33,323 nt of DNA, taken from Lachnospiraceae bacterium. GTDB lineage: Bacteria > Bacillota > Clostridia > Lachnospirales > Lachnospiraceae. The stretch is taken from NCBI GenBank assembly GCA_024691125.1, contig JAILNV010000025.1:1-33323 (forward strand). Reading direction: 5' to 3'. Shown here piece by piece: positions 31,125 through 33,323 of the stretch; position 1 is the first letter of the stretch, and each line of letters begins with the position of its first letter. The position numbers were made by a program, and so were the translations under genes. The notes beneath the pieces are model-generated. The model was not told the DNA's origin and did no database searches. It saw only the letters and a program-made list of their open reading frames with translations.

Positions 31125-32424
31125 AGATTGCTTTTAGTTCTTTTAGTTTTGCTCTCGCATCCTCAATAGAACGATTGAAGTGTTCTCCTTCACATATGAC
31201 ATTATCGTCATCATCAAATACGTACCCGTACACTTGATGTTTAAGTCTATGTGAATATATCAGATACGATATAGCATAAGAAACCTTATTCGTTGATACC
31301 CCCATATTCTCAGCAATCGATTCATGTATCTTCCATGGCCAGGGCTGGCTCGGTAATTTCGCTACAACATCATCCAAAAAATCCTTTGGTAGATCATACC
31401 CTGCTTCTAGGGCATTATCAGATAAAAGCAATCTCTTTTTAGATTGAATTGCTTTAATCCCGTATTTTCTTTCAATGGCCGTATAGACTGCTGAATAAAA
31501 ACTACTTTTCGGCTTTCTAGTACGCGAAAAACAATTCGGATCCACTTCCATTAAATCCAAAACCGTTTTTTCTACTTCACCCTTTGTATACTTTTTCAAA
31601 TCCATCGTTATAAGTGCATTTTCACCAAATGCAAAGGTTCCCATTATTCTTGACACAGTAACAAATACTATTATTTGGCGATAATTCTTCTGTAATTTGA
31701 ATATATTTCCTTTGATTTTAACTCGTAATTCCGATAAATACTTGTCTGTTTTTTTCAGTAGAATAGCTATAGGAACCCAAACTTTTATATCAGAAGATGC
31801 AGAAAACACTTTTTCATATTTTCTATTATCACGCATAAATTTCTGCTTTAACGAAGTAGCGATAATAGGATTTTTATATATCAAACAAATGTAGCCCGCT
31901 GCAATACTCAGAGGAGTTATTATAGACTCCTTAGTCATGCCTTGATTTTCATAAAAATGCGTCTTCCTTTCATAGTATATACCGTTTGTTTTGAGTATTT
32001 TTTCAATATCCTTTTGAATTTTGTCAGTCGCTCGTAGTGCCGTCACGTTGACATTTGTTTGATTGTTGGTAGCATAGATGATTGAATCATTTATTTCCTT
32101 ATCTGTAGAGACAATTACTTTAATCAATACCGATCTAGAGTCACTTTCAACCACAGACTCAGATGCTTCACCTGATAGATACTGGTAAATTGATTCTGAA
32201 GTCTGTAATCCATTTACTATTTGAACATCTGTTATACTAATAGAATTTCCGACAATTGTTGCCTTTGATCCAATAATAGTTATACCATTATTTAACCACC
32301 AAAAATCTGGGCCTTCACATTTTTTCAATGAATTTAAAATATCTCTATTCACAGGATTCAATCCTAGATAATCTCTGACATTCGAATCAAACAAACGCCT
32401 TTCAAGATTTCCTTTTTTATTCAA
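31102..32424 (-). pseudogene. AIPR-family (abortive infection) protein, N-terminally truncated
   Basis: The 440-codon frame begins almost exactly at the AIPR core: LERRLFDSNVRDYLGLNPVN, FWWLNNGITIIG, VQIVNGLQTSESIY and ATNNQTNVNVTALRATDKIQ. These are hallmarks of AIPR (PF10592), found in abortive-infection phage-resistance proteins. Full-length members carry a further N-terminal part of roughly 150-250 residues, which is absent. The only start is TTG 32424 without a ribosome site, and stops (TAA, TGA) lie just upstream in the same frame. The preceding oxygenase gene ends 18 bases before. A deletion that removed the 5' end is likely. The C-terminal part (WKIHESIAENMGVSTNKVSYA) is helical and winged-helix-like. 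AT-rich DNA suggests transfer. Confidence 0.75.
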
Positions 32425-32442
32425 AATAACTCTGTATTACGA

Positions 32443-33323
32443 TCACTGCAGTTCTTCCCGTCGCCTTCTATACTCGATTATCGGCTTATCTGCCATCAGG
32501 AGCCGTTCATCTATACGAAGTGCGGTCTTTGACGGAATCTGCTTCTCCACGACACGCTTATCCTGCCGCTCAACTATCAGATCAGCCCAATTACCTGCAA
32601 ACGCAATTAGTTTGTCGATCAATCCTATCCCCGTAACCCTATTGTAGAATCTGATAGATATAATAGTCTCGTCTTCGTTAACCGGGATGAAATATGCGAG
32701 AATACGAATCTTATTATTGATGGTGTTCATCCAGAGATTCGGATATTTGAAAGTAAGATTTGTCGTGTTAATAGAGCACTCATCTGCCCCCCGCGGAACC
32801 TGCCCGGCATCTTTCTCATTATTCGCACTGGTCTGCAGGGTATTCTCATCAAGCCACACCACCTTGGGACCATTGATCAGGGTTTTATCCCCCCGCCCGA
32901 TAGTATTGTGGTGAACAAAGGCCAGATGCTGAACATCTAGCTGATTCTCTATCACCCTTGAGTAATGGATATTCCATGTGTCATTCAGATGCCCGTATTT
33001 AAACCTCTTATCGGTCATAATATCAAATACCGGTGGTTCTGATACAGGCTCTGCATCCCCATACCACATAAAAACTATCCCGCCGATTTCCCTTACCGGA
33101 TAGTTCTTCAGATTAAATCTGTCATAATTCTTATTTGACTTTCTTCCTTCCGCAGGAACACAGGCACATTTACCGTCTTCGTCAAATTCTATACCGTGGA
33201 AAGGGCACTGCAGATGGCCATTTACAACCTTTCCCATGCCTACCGATGTTCCCCTATGCGGACACCTATCCGACAGAATATGTAATTCGCCTTTGCAATT
33301 GCGAAAAAAGACAAGCTTTAGTC
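32443..33323 (-). CDS. Rieske non-heme iron oxygenase (5' end outside the window)
   Basis: The frame is open to the right edge of the window, so the N-terminus is missing. It reads RNCKGELHILSDRCPHRG and, after KVVNGHLQ, CPFHGIEFDEDGKC. The CPHRG and CPFHG boxes (CxH and CxxH) bind a Rieske 2Fe-2S cluster. The catalytic domain has ENQLDVQHLAFVHHN, with Asp and two His that would hold the mononuclear iron. Length and layout resemble PaO/VanA-type oxygenases with a single alpha-type subunit. They use O2 and electrons from a reductase to hydroxylate or demethylate a substrate. No reductase or ferredoxin gene is visible in the window. An internal ATG at 33237 lies between the two Rieske boxes and is not the start. 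Confidence 0.88.
   Translation of the reverse strand, partial: LKLVFFRNCKGELHILSDRCPHRGTSVGMGKVVNGHLQCPFHGIEFDEDGKCACVPAEGRKSNKNYDRFNLKNYPVREIGGIVFMWYGDAEPVSEPPVFDIMTDKRFKYGHLNDTWNIHYSRVIENQLDVQHLAFVHHNTIGRGDKTLINGPKVVWLDENTLQTSANNEKDAGQVPRGADECSINTTNLTFKYPNLWMNTINNKIRILAYFIPVNEDETIISIRFYNRVTGIGLIDKLIAFAGNWADLIVERQDKRVVEKQIPSKTALRIDERLLMADKPIIEYRRRREELQ

Noticed and set aside
32687-32914. Plus-strand open frame of 75 codons
   Set aside because: It is antisense to the Rieske oxygenase gene.
32422-33237. ATG at 33237 as the start of the Rieske protein
   Set aside because: The first Rieske box (CPHRG) lies upstream of it in the same open frame, so the gene continues past the window edge.

Overview
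The window looks like a chromosomal segment of a low-to-mid GC Firmicute, most likely a Lachnospiraceae-type gut or rumen anaerobe. The reasons are strong AGGAGG-type ribosome sites before most genes, the clustered pfkA-dnaX-ybaB-recR order, a YlmH-type S4 protein, and large hybrid kinases with Hpt domains. The genus cannot be fixed from the sequence alone. Almost all genes lie on the minus strand, so operons read from right to left.

Region 1 (1-10.1 kb) is mostly core. It holds the end of a plus-strand gene, a tRNA-Pro(CGG) with its own promoter and terminator, a small XRE regulator, a membrane-anchored protein with extracellular beta-sandwich domains, a small membrane protein, aldose 1-epimerase (galM), recR, a YbaB/EbfC nucleoid protein, dnaX and pfkA. 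A two-gene cassette follows, with an FkbH-like HAD enzyme and its own acyl carrier protein behind a good promoter. It probably charges the carrier with a glyceryl group.

Region 2 (10.1-21.4 kb) is the most interesting part: seven tightly packed minus-strand genes that look like one signalling operon. In order of transcription they are a dCache-HisKA-REC-Hpt protein with no ATPase domain; a REC-GGDEF diguanylate cyclase with a second, degenerate GGDEF; a membrane hybrid kinase with a pseudo-receiver and a receiver; a 1144-residue hybrid kinase with an entire DegV-like fatty-acid-binding fold between its receiver and Hpt domain; a 72-residue protein; a protein with a possible FIST_C-like end; and a double-receiver regulator. 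Missing and extra domains complement each other, which suggests a multi-component phosphorelay feeding c-di-GMP synthesis and perhaps sensing a lipid.

Region 3 (21.5-24.05 kb) has a radical SAM enzyme of the SPL/Rv2578c type, a YunG-like protein on the plus strand with a near-consensus promoter, and the S4-domain protein YlmH.

Region 4 (24.2-32.4 kb) is an accessory island full of insertion-sequence debris: an IS66 transposase tail, an IS4-type pseudogene, and an IS66 element with a frameshifted first gene and an in-frame TnpB-transposase fusion. Among the debris are a trypsin-like protease, a DUF6414-like fragment, an AAA ATPase plus TOPRIM-nuclease pair resembling OLD/PARIS-type defence systems, a small orphan protein, and an N-terminally truncated AIPR (abortive infection) protein. 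The window ends inside a Rieske non-heme iron oxygenase gene, which is unexpected if the host is a strict anaerobe.
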